The translations under genes were made by a program, and so were the position numbers. From NCBI RefSeq assembly GCF_019457475.1, contig NZ_CP080413.1, positions 1,178,001 to 1,242,000 on the forward strand: DNA of 64,000 nt, given 5' to 3'. The stretch's first letter is position 1. Each line of letters starts with the position of its first letter. Below are positions 21,345 through 28,523 of the stretch, piece by piece. Source of the stretch: Shewanella acanthi (GTDB lineage Bacteria; Pseudomonadota; Gammaproteobacteria; Enterobacterales; Shewanellaceae). Below the pieces are notes generated by a model that was not told where the DNA came from, searched no databases, and was given only the letters and a program-made list of their open reading frames with translations.

Positions 21345-22709
21345 ATGGCTATTGAAACAACCTTCACAAAACGTGCTTTCGAACAGCTCGAAATCGGTCA
21401 AAAACGCTTCAGAATCGCCGATTTTGGCCATCGAGACTCAATTAATGGATTAATCTTAGATGTTTTCCCATCGGGAAAAAAGGTTTTTCGCTTTCGCCGC
21501 AAGCATTTAGGTAAAGACGTCACAGTGACGATCGGGGAGTTCCCGCATTTAACCATAGAGAACGCTCGCAAGCAGGCCAAATATATCGCCGTAGACTTGG
21601 CCGAAGGTATCAATCCCAACGAAGCAAAGCGCCTCGCAAAACAAGAGGCTGAGCTTAAAGAAGCCCTCTCGATGACGGTTCAACAACTGTTTGAATCCTT
21701 CGAAGCCGAGTTTATGGTCAAAATTAAAACGGGTGAGCGGCGACTCAATTCCCTTAAGGATATTCACTCGATTTGGAAGAATCATATCCAGCCGCGTATT
21801 GCCCATTTGCCGATTGATAACATCACTGCCGTTGAAGCTGAAAACCTACTCAAGCTTATCATCACCAAAAACTCTGCTGCCGTTCGTAACAAATGCCTGA
21901 CCTTGCTCAAGTCGATGTTCAATGAACAACAAATCAATCCCTTTGGCCGCATCAAAAAACTCGCTGCCGTGAAGCGTGAGCGGATTTTAAATCAGCATGA
22001 GGTGAGGGCATTACTTGAGTCATTAGAATTTGAGCCGCCACTTTACCGTGATGTGGTAATGCTGTTGCTGTTAACGGGTCAACGTAAAAGCTGCGTGTTC
22101 AGTATGGAGTGGCGCGAGATAGACCATCAGCGCGGGGTGTGGATTATCCCGACCAGCAAGATTAAATCGAAAAAGCCCCATGCAGTGCCACTCACTAAAG
22201 AGGTCATGGCAATTCTTGAGCGCCGTAGTAATGAGGCGGTGCAGGGGGATAAATATGTATTCCCTGCCGAGCGAAGTCATTCAGGCCATATCACTGAAAA
22301 CGCGGGAAAGGGCAGCTTTTGGTATCGCATCACTGAACGGGCAGGGCTTAGGAGTCCTGAGAAGTCAGCAACAGCGAAAGAGGATAATGTCACTATCCAT
22401 GACTTAAGGCGAACCATCGCCAGTTGGAGTGTGATGCGCGGCGGCAATATCCAGACGACAAGTAAGCTGTTAGGTCATAGCGATATCAGTATCACAGCAA
22501 GCACTTATGCTCACTTAGATGTGGAAAACGTCAGAGCTGAATTAAGCATAACCACTGCTCAATTATTAGGGACTGAATCAACCTCAACATCAAAGGTTGA
22601 GCAGTTAGTTCGAGAAATTAATTCTCTAACTTTTGAAGAACGACTTCTTCTGAGTCGTTACCTTTCCGATTTGAATGTTTTGGATAGCGTCGATAGGACG
22701 AAGGTTTGA
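21345..22709 (+). CDS. int: Tyrosine-recombinase integrase (P4-like)
   Basis: 454 aa from ATG 21345 (a GTG six bases upstream is the alternative). The N-terminal DUF4102 arm-binding domain (about 8-90, GLILDVFPSGKKVFRFRRK) precedes a core-binding SAM-like domain (about 110-200) and the catalytic domain. The catalytic set is complete: Arg in LLTGQRKS (about R247), beta-hairpin Lys in PTSKIKSKK, HDLR (H352, R355), LLGH (H378), nucleophile Tyr in STYAHLD (about Y388). It should be active. Its 3' end overlaps the convergent desaturase gene by 92 bases. Confidence 0.93.
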   Translation: MAIETTFTKRAFEQLEIGQKRFRIADFGHRDSINGLILDVFPSGKKVFRFRRKHLGKDVTVTIGEFPHLTIENARKQAKYIAVDLAEGINPNEAKRLAKQEAELKEALSMTVQQLFESFEAEFMVKIKTGERRLNSLKDIHSIWKNHIQPRIAHLPIDNITAVEAENLLKLIITKNSAAVRNKCLTLLKSMFNEQQINPFGRIKKLAAVKRERILNQHEVRALLESLEFEPPLYRDVVMLLLLTGQRKSCVFSMEWREIDHQRGVWIIPTSKIKSKKPHAVPLTKEVMAILERRSNEAVQGDKYVFPAERSHSGHITENAGKGSFWYRITERAGLRSPEKSATAKEDNVTIHDLRRTIASWSVMRGGNIQTTSKLLGHSDISITASTYAHLDVENVRAELSITTAQLLGTESTSTSKVEQLVREINSLTFEERLLLSRYLSDLNVLDSVDRTKV

Positions 22710-23478
22710 AAGGATAAATCATTTGAGCTAATAAGCCTTTACCTAATTTATGTGAAACTCCAAGCGGAACATTACATTGACTTGGTATGCGGTGTGTTCC
22801 AAACATTCTGTCAAAAATGGAAAACACGGTTGCAAAATTGGTGTTATGAGCCGCGCTCTCTTTCGCATGGTGCCAGCGATGCATCGTTGGAGATACAAAA
22901 ATTTTCTCTAAAAATCTTGATCGCCAAGGAATGTCAGCATGAATAAAATAACCATAATAATGTCGGAATAATCTGTTTGCGATGACAGCATATGGAGGAA
23001 ATCCAAGCAAAATCAAGAATGTCGTATCAATTACGAATGTTGATAAAAAATTTATTGGGTGAAAACGTTCTAACGTCAACCAAGTCATATGTTCATCGGA
23101 GTGATGAGTTGCATGTGAAGGCCAAAGTAATCTTGAATGCTCGAATCTATGCCGCCAGTAGCCAATAAAGTCTCCTGCAAACACTGCTATTACTATAACT
23201 AGCAACTCATTCAAATTAGTCCACAAACCTGTAAGGTATTGGGGTATATAATCCAATAAAAATTCTTGACTGTACTGAATGATAGGTAGCATCACTGCAA
23301 GGTTGATAAGGATGCATCCAAGATTAAAAAATGTGCTTTGAATAACTTCTTTGTAATTTTTAAAAATGTCTTGTCGTCTTATTAAAGTAGATACTAAGAT
23401 GAAAAGTACGGATAGCAGTATTAATTCACTGAACTGATTGAGTATTTTGTCTGTTAGTAACATCAGATTGTCTGCCAT
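22618..23478 (-). CDS. Sterol desaturase / fatty acid hydroxylase superfamily membrane protein
   Basis: 286 aa with about four membrane helices and the diiron histidine clusters of the family: HRFEH, then HATHH, and HRWHHA later. Such enzymes hydroxylate or desaturate lipids at membranes; the substrate here is unknown. It is cargo lying between the intact integrase and a decayed second integrase, transcribed towards the intact one. No strong ribosome site is visible at the ATG. Confidence 0.87.
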   Translation of the reverse strand: MADNLMLLTDKILNQFSELILLSVLFILVSTLIRRQDIFKNYKEVIQSTFFNLGCILINLAVMLPIIQYSQEFLLDYIPQYLTGLWTNLNELLVIVIAVFAGDFIGYWRHRFEHSRLLWPSHATHHSDEHMTWLTLERFHPINFLSTFVIDTTFLILLGFPPYAVIANRLFRHYYGYFIHADIPWRSRFLEKIFVSPTMHRWHHAKESAAHNTNFATVFSIFDRMFGTHRIPSQCNVPLGVSHKLGKGLLAQMIYPFKPSSYRRYPKHSNRKGNDSEEVVLQKLEN

Positions 23479-23601
23479 CAGAATTATTCTCAGTCAGTAG
23501 TGTGAGCATAGGTCTTTATATTAGCGATTGTAACCCAAAGTGTTAACTCCTTGTGAGAATATTAACTCCAGAAGTAATTCCGCCGTAAATGGGATTAGTG
23601 T

Positions 23602-24029
23602 AATCCCTGCCGAGTGTAGTCATTCAGGACATATCACCGAAAATGCGGGCAAGGGCAGTTTCTGGTATCGCATTACTGAGCGGGCAGGGCTGCGCAGTTC
23701 TGAGAAGTCAGCAACAGCGAAAGAGGATAATGTCACCATCCACGATTTAAGGCGAACCATCGCCAGTTGGAGCGTGATGCGTGGCGGCCAGATGTTAAAT
23801 TAACGGGCAGACCACCAGTAAGCTACTCGGCCATAGTGATATCAGTATCACAGCAAGCACCTATGCCCACTTAGATGTGGAGAATGTCAGGGCAGAGCTT
23901 GGGATCACCACGGCACAGCTTTTGGGGACTTATGTTCAAGAATCTAGGGTTGATAAGTTGGTGAGGGAAATTGAAGCGTTACTACCTCATGAAAGGCAGA
24001 CATTATTTGAGCGATTGAGGAATATTTAA
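23602..24029 (+). pseudogene. Decayed C-terminal fragment of a second, related integrase
   Basis: Homology to the island integrase begins abruptly at 23602 (matching about 22258) and runs to a stop at 24027-24029. It keeps GKGSFWYRITERAGLR, HDLRRTIASW and STYAHLD. After MRGG a 19-base segment replaces 6 bases of the intact gene (net +13) and shifts the frame, with an early TAA. The nucleotide sequence differs from the intact gene at many third positions and at the C-terminus (ends FERLRNI), so it is a diverged homologue and not a recent copy. Confidence 0.9.
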
Positions 24030-24068
24030 ATAAGGCCTAATATACAGTTCATGACATAGAAAGCTTTA

Positions 24069-24901
24069 TTAATCTTTTAAATTAACATTATCACTTTGGC
24101 GGAATAAGACTCTAGCTCCCCCTTTTTTTGTTGTCTCTGTTTTAAACTCGAATAGTTCAGATGCGAGCATTAAACATTTTAGTGATTTAAATCCAAGTTT
24201 TTCTCGAATTTTGCATAATTCATCTGGAATTTGATTTTTAATAAACTGAGCAGCTTCAGACAATGGTGCCCACCCATCACTCCTTTTACTCATCACCAAA
24301 TATTGAATCAGATGAGTTATAATTTCACTATTTCTTATAAACAATAACTCTAGTTGATATTTTCCATTATCGCTGGTTAAAAAAATTACTGATTCTCTGT
24401 AAGCTTTTTTCATTCCAATTATTTGGTGATTGATTGTTGCAATTTGTTTGCGTAGTTCTTCTGTAAGGTTGTCAAGTTTTTTTATTAATTCTACACAGCT
24501 TTCGATGGAGCGGTTATCAAAATTAGGAAGTAAATGATGTATCATCTCGTTTCGCTGTTCAACCATATGGCTCAAAGCTTTTTTACATTGTTCATATTCA
24601 ATACTGCTAGTCTCAATCGTTAGTTTTATAGAAATGAAAACATCTTTTAAAACAATATGTTCAGAGGTTTTATCTTCGGCTTCAGGTTGGATGATTTCTA
24701 CATATTGATTAACTAGTTGACCCATAGTCTGTTTATGGATTTTATTAGATCGTTCTTTTTTATTTGCTCAATCTCGTCGGCATAACCTGCGAAACTTCCA
24801 TTAGTAATAATGTACTTTAATAACTGTTCTAACTGTTGAAACAGTAGTACATTTCTACCAATTTTATTTAAAACATTGTTATATAGTGCGTCTAAAATCA
24901 T
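24069..24901 (-). CDS. OST-HTH/LOTUS domain protein, coding frame interrupted by a -1 shift
   Basis: Two overlapping frames together encode one product of about 278 aa. Frame 1 (24713-24901) begins MILDALYNNVLNKIGRNVLL and ends after 62 codons. Frame 2 covers 24069-24725 and, read upstream without a stop, supplies KIHKQTMGQLVNQYVE. The change occurs at A AAA AAG (24761-24755). The C-terminal part (GWAPLSEAAQFIKNQIP, FKSLKCLMLASELFEF) resembles the LOTUS/OST-HTH winged-helix RNA-binding domain found fused or next to NYN nucleases. It lies 40 bases after ptuB on the same strand, so it may be cotranscribed with the retron. Confidence 0.7.
24755..24761 (-). other. In-frame A AAA AAG slippery heptamer or homopolymer frameshift
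   Basis: In the upstream zero frame the codons read ATA AAA AAG, exactly the X XXY YYZ layout of the dnaX-type -1 frameshift site. A -1 slip joins the two LOTUS-gene frames with no intervening stop. One extra A would do the same, so a simple 1-nt deletion is the alternative. I see no strong downstream hairpin. Confidence 0.6.
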
Positions 24902-24941
24902 AAGTTCACTAGTTAAAAAATTTAATTTTAGTCATGAAATG

Positions 24942-25583
24942 TTAATATTTTTTATTAAATATCCAAGCGTGCTCTAGTGCCGTTTTAAATTCTTTACCAA
25001 TAGTTTCATTAATGTTGTCATTTAAGAATGTATTAAAGTCATCAGCAAGTTCATCTTGTAATTCATAGAGCTCTTCAATTTCATCCTGTATGGCTAAAAT
25101 AGCATTTTTTCGTCGGTTAAATAGAGTTGTATCGTCATTTAAGTTTAGTACTCTAATCGTTTCTTGAGCTTTTTTAAGGTTTATTTCACTTATTTCATTT
25201 TTTGGTTCTATTTTTCCACTAGTCAAAAATAAAAAGTATTCATTAGGATCATCAACATCTGGTTTTATAATTTCATTAATATTATAGTTTCCGGCTCTAG
25301 AATCTTTGTAAATTCCGCATCGATTCCAACCACCAGGTTTTGTACTATCACCACATGAACCAAACAAATTATCCCATTTAAAAGTGTCTTGAGGGAATTC
25401 ATCACGTGTTTTAAAATGTTCAATATGTTTTCTAACTAGTTTACATTCACAATATACACAGAATCCCCCTTGCATTTTATCGAGAGCTTCCCAGATTTCT
25501 TCTTTAGGTACACTCATCCAGTCTGAATTGGCAAGTGAAAAATCATCCAAGAATTTTAATTGTGTCCTAACTAATTTTTTCAT
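24942..25583 (-). CDS. ptuB: Retron-associated HNH endonuclease PtuB
   Basis: 213 aa. The zinc/HNH core is visible: CVYC (42-45), HIEH (53-56), W70-DNL, Cys in GSC (about 77) and Cys in NRCG (about 89). This arrangement matches the TIGR02646-like HNH effector of Ec78-type retrons and Septu. A helical, acidic C-terminal half follows. It starts 9 bases after ptuA. In characterised Eco7 the PtuA/PtuB pair is the toxic effector reported to act on host tRNA; target here is not established. Confidence 0.88.
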   Translation of the reverse strand: MKKLVRTQLKFLDDFSLANSDWMSVPKEEIWEALDKMQGGFCVYCECKLVRKHIEHFKTRDEFPQDTFKWDNLFGSCGDSTKPGGWNRCGIYKDSRAGNYNINEIIKPDVDDPNEYFLFLTSGKIEPKNEISEINLKKAQETIRVLNLNDDTTLFNRRKNAILAIQDEIEELYELQDELADDFNTFLNDNINETIGKEFKTALEHAWIFNKKY

Positions 25584-25592
25584 TTAACTTGC

Positions 25593-27260
25593 CTATTTCT
25601 TTGACTTTTCTAAAGCTTTTTTCCTCATAGCTTGAAGTCTAATTAAGCTATCACTTTTTTGTATTTCAAAACTACCCTCACCAAAATGGTATTTTATTTT
25701 TCCATAAAGGGATTTAGCATCTTCGTTTTCAGAATAATCAGCAGCTATTAGCATTTTTTCAAACTTTTCTAACCAATGAGACTCTTCTACACGTGCAGGT
25801 TTTGCAAAAGTTCCCATCAATTGTTCTAGGATATCTGAATTTAAGATGCCCTTCGTTTGGTAATCAGGGGCTTCGATTATTGTGCCACCATTAATATCAA
25901 ACCCAGAAAAATATCGTATGTTTTTTCTATCAACTGTTGATAAAACCAATGGGCTATGTGTTGATATAATAAACTGTATATTTGGGAAACAATTTTTAAG
26001 ATCTAATAATACATCTTGTTGCCATTTAGGATGTAAATGTAATTCGATTTCATCGATTAATACTATCCCTTGACCTTCAAGAGGGTTATTGAGTTTAGGG
26101 TTTAACATTACTAGGCGACGAACAAGATCTGCAATGAGTCCTAAAAAAGTGCGTTGACCATCAGAAAGTTGCTCAATCGTAATATCTACTGAATCATTAG
26201 TTACGAATACGATATCTGAACCAGACTCAGTTTCAACCCAAATATTGCTAATGCTAGGTATTACTTTACATATAGCTGCAACAACTATTTCCTTTTTTGT
26301 AGCATCTGATAAAAACGAATTATCATTGGCACGCTCAAGTATTGCTAATGCATCATCTAGTTGTTTTTGTGTGGTCTCCAATAACGGGATTAAAGCTGTT
26401 ATCCCGCTCTTTACAGATTCGTTTAGAGCCTTAACCTGTTGTTCCAGTTCTTCAATTTTTGCAGTATTATCATTAACTGTTTTTTTGTGAAGTGAAATGA
26501 ACCATTCAACGAAATGTTCAAATTTACCAGATCCTACTAACGAAAAATTATAAGCATCAAATCGTTCGTCTCTTAAATTTGCGTTATCTTTTGTTGTTCT
26601 CTGAAGCTGGTAAGAACGATCAACTGAATAATAAGCGCATAATGGTAAATTTAATAGATGAATTTCATTTATAATTCTGAAAATATTTGAAATCTCTCGT
26701 AAATTCTTAATGTCACTTTCTCTTCTGGAAGAAGCACCTAATTTTGATCTTGATAGTCGAGCATTAATCCGTTTCAAGCCAGAGCCGAAATTGAATTCTG
26801 AAAGTACATCAGTGAAATCTTTTTCTGTTCCTCTTCTTATATCATATAGCTCACTTAATCGCTGTCCTTGTCCTTCTTCCTTTAAAATATTAGCGTTAAT
26901 CCAGCTTAATGTTTTTGAAATAGCATTAAGAATAGTAGTTTTACCTTGTCCGTTGTTACCGATTATTACTGTTAAATCTGGTTCAAAAGACATTTTTAAG
27001 TGCTTAAAAACTCTTAGGTCAAATAACTCAATGTTAACCAAGGTTAACTTGTTTTTCGGTAAGTAAATACCTAAAGAGTTAGATTTGATATTTTCAATAT
27101 AATCAATACACTGTTGAAGATATTTTTTCGATAAATTACTATCTACTATTACATCATCTAAACCATCTTTATAATTTAGATATAGCTGAAATGCAGATAG
27201 TAGTTCTCCCTTGCGAGCCTTTCTTTCTAACTCTTTCGTATTTTTAGTTTTTGTGTTCAT
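25593..27260 (-). CDS. ptuA: Retron-associated ATPase PtuA
   Basis: 555 aa ABC/SMC-like ATPase. Walker A GNNGQGKTT at 101-109, signature-like LSDGQRTFLG at 365, Walker B IVLIDE ending about 404, and the H-loop STHSPLVLS about 433-441. An insertion with a coiled coil (KIEELEQQVKALNESVKSG) lies between. The short N-terminal helical stretch before the ATPase (about 10-60) fits the retron PtuA form. The ATG overlaps the RT stop (ATGA), so the two are translationally coupled. Confidence 0.9.
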   Translation of the reverse strand: MNTKTKNTKELERKARKGELLSAFQLYLNYKDGLDDVIVDSNLSKKYLQQCIDYIENIKSNSLGIYLPKNKLTLVNIELFDLRVFKHLKMSFEPDLTVIIGNNGQGKTTILNAISKTLSWINANILKEEGQGQRLSELYDIRRGTEKDFTDVLSEFNFGSGLKRINARLSRSKLGASSRRESDIKNLREISNIFRIINEIHLLNLPLCAYYSVDRSYQLQRTTKDNANLRDERFDAYNFSLVGSGKFEHFVEWFISLHKKTVNDNTAKIEELEQQVKALNESVKSGITALIPLLETTQKQLDDALAILERANDNSFLSDATKKEIVVAAICKVIPSISNIWVETESGSDIVFVTNDSVDITIEQLSDGQRTFLGLIADLVRRLVMLNPKLNNPLEGQGIVLIDEIELHLHPKWQQDVLLDLKNCFPNIQFIISTHSPLVLSTVDRKNIRYFSGFDINGGTIIEAPDYQTKGILNSDILEQLMGTFAKPARVEESHWLEKFEKMLIAADYSENEDAKSLYGKIKYHFGEGSFEIQKSDSLIRLQAMRKKALEKSKK

Positions 27261-28195
27261 AGCTGAGCCTCATAGATATTTCTTATTAATTCATCAGTAT
27301 ATTTTATACTTAATCTTTTGATGAAAATGGGTTCTATATGCTTAGCAAAAGAGAGCATTCCTCTTAAATGATGTATTTCTGATGTATCTAATTGGTTATG
27401 CTTAAATTGATGGATTAAGTGTTTAATATATCTTTTACGATCTCTACCTAAAGAAATTTTTCCATTATTACTTAGGGTTACACCTGTTACATGCCTATTA
27501 TGTGCTTTTGATGAAAAAACAGTTTTACTATGATTCAATTTTATATTAAATGAAAAATTTTTAGTTAATAATGACTGAATTTCAGGGATGATTTTAAAAA
27601 GGAGGTTCTCTTCATTTGTCGAAAAAGTTAAATCATCAGCATATCTTGTATAGACTATGTCTTTTACTTTACATAACTGACTCAATTGCTTGTCAAATTC
27701 ACTCATGCAAAAATTTGATATCGTAGGTGAGGTTGGAGCACCAACACTTAAAATTAGTTTCCCACTTTTTGTCTTACTAGGGCACCAAAACAACAGCTTT
27801 TCAACTAGTTTAACTTCCTGACTTGTAAATACTTTCATTAGATCTGTGTTTTTTCTGACAACTTCCCAAAAAATTCTGGGTGTTATTGAGTTAAAAAAAT
27901 TTTCTAAGTCAGTTTTAAGTAGGTATTTTTTTGAGGCATGGGCTTGAGCGTTTTCTTTGATACTTTTGCCTTTGCAATAAGCCATAGCCGCTCTATGCAC
28001 TGGAAAGGTATAAAGTTGCAAAAAAGCCCTTTGATAATCCTTAAGCTCTTTAGATGGCTGTGCAATGACTCTATGCCCATAGGAACGCTTTGGAATTTTG
28101 TATACACGGTACTTATTTGGAGCATCAGCCAAGAATCGTCTAACTTCCGATTCTCTTTTACCTAAGTTATTGGCTAAATTTTTTACTAAGTCCAT
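27257..28195 (-). CDS. ret: Retron reverse transcriptase (Ec78/type I-A)
   Basis: 312 aa from ATG 28195; an in-frame TTG at 28219 lies inside the terminator-like stem and is unlikely. The retron-specific NAXXH motif is NAQAH (82-86), the first catalytic Asp is in LKTDLENFF (D96), the active site is YADD (185-188), and the retron VTG motif is at 236-238. GAPTSPTISN (domain 4) precedes the active site. It reverse-transcribes the msd part of the ncRNA encoded just upstream, priming from the 2'-OH of a branch guanosine. It leads an operon with ptuA and ptuB. Confidence 0.95.
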   Translation of the reverse strand: MDLVKNLANNLGKRESEVRRFLADAPNKYRVYKIPKRSYGHRVIAQPSKELKDYQRAFLQLYTFPVHRAAMAYCKGKSIKENAQAHASKKYLLKTDLENFFNSITPRIFWEVVRKNTDLMKVFTSQEVKLVEKLLFWCPSKTKSGKLILSVGAPTSPTISNFCMSEFDKQLSQLCKVKDIVYTRYADDLTFSTNEENLLFKIIPEIQSLLTKNFSFNIKLNHSKTVFSSKAHNRHVTGVTLSNNGKISLGRDRKRYIKHLIHQFKHNQLDTSEIHHLRGMLSFAKHIEPIFIKRLSIKYTDELIRNIYEAQL

Positions 28196-28211
28196 AAATA
28201 TCTCAACAAAA

Positions 28212-28239
28212 AAGCCCAAGAGTAAATACTCTCGGGCTT
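28212..28239 (-). terminator. Terminator-like hairpin between retron ncRNA and RT
   Basis: On the minus strand AAGCCCGAGAGT pairs with ACTCTTGGGCTT, followed by six T (28208-28213). One G-U pair is wobble on the minus strand but an A-C mismatch on the plus strand, so it is built for the minus direction. It would end most ncRNA transcripts and let only read-through reach the RT. Confidence 0.78.
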
Positions 28240-28240
28240 A

Positions 28241-28403
28241 GCTCTTTACTAGAGACAGCGAAATGTTCGTACTTCTTCGCAGCCTAAAGGAGGAACGAGT
28301 TTAGGGTGCGAAGAAGTACGAACATTTCGCAACCATTCCCGTTCAATAAGTTAGAGTCTGGCTAATCACCCGACTAGACGAAATTCGTCCTAAGCTAAAG
28401 AGC
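28241..28403 (-). ncRNA. Retron msr-msd noncoding RNA
   Basis: Minus-strand order: a1 GCTCTTTA (28403-28396), putative branch G at 28395 inside TTTAGCTT, msr with small hairpins (GACGAATTTCGTC; AGTCGG...CCAGACT), msd with a perfect 24-bp inverted repeat (arms 28307-28330 and 28258-28281) and a 25-nt loop that has an inner CCTAAA/TTTAGG stem, then a2 TAAAGAGC (28248-28241), complementary to a1. TAGGAC and GTCTCTA extend the a1/a2 duplex with a bulge. The layout is that of a retron transcript directly before its RT. Confidence 0.9.
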
Positions 28404-28409
28404 AGTTTG

Positions 28410-28438
28410 ATCTTACTTTAAGCCTTTAAGATTAACAA
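28410..28438 (-). promoter_or_regulatory. Sigma-70-type promoter of the retron ncRNA
   Basis: Minus-strand TTGTTA (28438-28433) and TAAGAT (28415-28410) are separated by 17 bases. The predicted start falls at about 28403, the first base of a1. Confidence 0.65.
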
Positions 28439-28523
28439 TGCTTTAGACAGAATGGTACTGAATTAAATACTATTCTGAGTACTTGCTCTCTTTTGGGATT
28501 GTGATTAATGCTTCCTCGTACAC

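Noticed and set aside
23540-23803. Apparent 87-aa protein with integrase motifs
   Set aside because: The N-terminal part is non-homologous leader sequence and the frame is broken; treated as part of the integrase pseudogene.
28258-28330. Long inverted repeat considered as a transposon end or CRISPR-like repeat
   Set aside because: It is a single hairpin flanked by a1/a2 and followed by a retron RT, so it is the msd stem. No CRISPR array is present in the window.
28448-28477. Imperfect hairpin CAGAATGGTA/TACTATTCTG downstream of rep
   Set aside because: No T-run on the minus strand and a mismatch in the stem; too weak to call a terminator.
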